Positions 62,901 to 64,000 of a DNA stretch of 64,000 nt are shown here, piece after piece. The translations under genes were made by a program, and so were the position numbers. The notes under the pieces are model-generated. The model ran no database searches, was not told the origin of the DNA, and saw only the letters and a list, made by a program, of their open reading frames with translations. Source of the stretch: Epiperipatus broadwayi (Eukaryota; Onychophora; Udeonychophora; Euonychophora; Peripatidae); assembly GCA_028023455.1 (NCBI GenBank), contig JAQFVV010000323.1, forward strand, positions 930,001 to 994,000. The letters run 5' to 3'. Each line of letters opens with the position of its first letter. The first letter of the stretch is position 1.

Positions 62901-64000
62901 TATTTTATTTGTCATGATTGTGTTCTCACACAAACATGAGTTGGCCAAAGTCTAGCTTGGGCATACCCTTTCTGAATTTTTTGAAGGTTCCATGTGAGGA
63001 AGGAAGCGTGGCAACAGGTTTACAATTGTTAGAAAGTAATAGTAATCAGATGACTTGCAAGCTAATTACATTGACATGCATATTTGAAGAGTTGTTACAG
63101 GCTGAATTCCAAACACCCTCAGATGATACTGTTAGTAATATTTGGACTGTAAGTATTGGGATAAAGTGTGTAACATGAATCAGCAGGCTGTCCACTAGAA
63201 TGGCTATGCATAATTAGCCTCTTTATGTGATTTCCCATAAAAATAAGTCTGACAGTGTAGGATGCACAAATGGCATATTTATGTGTTTTTGCATATAAAT
63301 AATGTCATCAAGTAGCTGACATGAGATAATAGAACAGTACCAAACTTTTAATCCCTAATTTTTCCCATTGACTTCTTTAGTATCATGGTTATGCCACTAG
63401 AGGTTAGTTGATTATTTTACTTTGTCTCCCTCATCATAGGCCTATTGGGGTGATTGGCAATTTTAGAATATAAAGAAACCTTAGTTCTATTATTACAATA
63501 TATTTTATCTCTCTTATATCCATGATAAATTTGATTTAGCATTAATATTAGAAATACAGTAATTTATTTTATCCTTTAAGAATCTTAATCTATTATCTCT
63601 TGAGTTTTAGTATTTTCTAAAGAATCTAAAATTTCTGAAATATTAATTAATATTTTGGATCAAACATCAAAAGCCATTAATAATCATAATATTTTTTTAT
63701 TTATTATCTTATTTTAGATTATGTGAAATAATACAATTTTTATTTTTATTTTTACAATATATGTATCACACAGAAGATGAATAATGACTTGGAAACAAAA
63801 AAGAGACTCTCAATGCTTTATTAATAAAAAAACAGTAACATTTATTATGGTATTATACAAAACTTAAAAGAATTTACACATTTATAATAATTAACATATT
63901 ATGCAAAACTTTATAAACAAACATTAACTAACTAATTATAATAAACTAAAATAATTCATACTTCACTTTAAAATAATTTAGAAAAAGGGTATAGTATATT
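62901..64000. other. unassigned stretch to the window end
   Basis: 62918-63178 (plus) is open for 86 codons in a more complex patch and may belong to the same decayed transposon region, but I recognise no motif. From 63200 on the sequence is AT rich with no supported feature. Confidence 0.45.

Overview
The window looks like intergenic or intronic DNA from an invertebrate animal. It is strongly A+T rich (about three quarters by eye), full of TA, CT, TATC and AAT microsatellites, and carries only metazoan-type repeats: Penelope-like elements with GIY-YIG endonucleases, an RTE-type LINE, a tRNA-derived SINE, and remnants of IS1595/ISXO2-like (Merlin-type) transposase. I found no intact host protein gene, rRNA or functional tRNA. 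Nearly every open frame is a shadow of low-complexity sequence or a piece of a decayed transposon. The exact taxon cannot be fixed from the sequence.

Layout. 0-5 kb: two minus-strand Penelope-like fragments, the second broken near its upstream end by a ~100 bp SINE with a clear target-site duplication. 5-12 kb: AT-rich DNA, an unassigned decayed coding region and a ~280 bp tandem duplication. 12-14.4 kb: a short MITE-like element and a 1.25 kb terminal-inverted-repeat element. 18-22.4 kb: a foldback palindrome, a diverged inverted pair, and copy A of a 2.6 kb repeat whose inverted copy B lies at 44.7-47.3 kb. 26.2-29.2 kb: a nearly full-length but decayed LINE; an internally deleted derivative of the same family lies at 42.0-42.4 kb. 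31.6-33.5 kb: a Penelope-like element whose inverted end repeats each hold a hammerhead-ribozyme motif. 39.5-41.3 kb: a head-to-head pair of 5'-truncated Penelope copies. 47.4-47.9 kb and 53.3-53.5 kb: long TATC and AAT arrays. 60.2-63 kb: decayed IS1595/ISXO2-like transposase pieces.

The most interesting content is a set of non-coding, hammerhead-bearing repeat units at 34.0-34.9 kb (442 bp period), 56.2-57.4 kb (456 bp period, whole insertion flanked by a 12 bp target-site duplication) and 59.5-59.8 kb. They resemble the retrozymes described in plants and animals: units slightly over 400 bp, tandem copies, one type I hammerhead per unit, and stem III sequences that are palindromic and so fit dimeric folding. 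The three loci differ in most of their sequence but share a 57-nt block at a similar distance (110-133 nt) upstream of the ribozyme core. The two multi-copy loci also share a head-to-head junction of an inverted partial unit with 1.1-1.4 direct units. Penelope-like elements in the same window, one with its own hammerhead motif, are the obvious candidate source of the reverse transcriptase and endonuclease. That link is inference.
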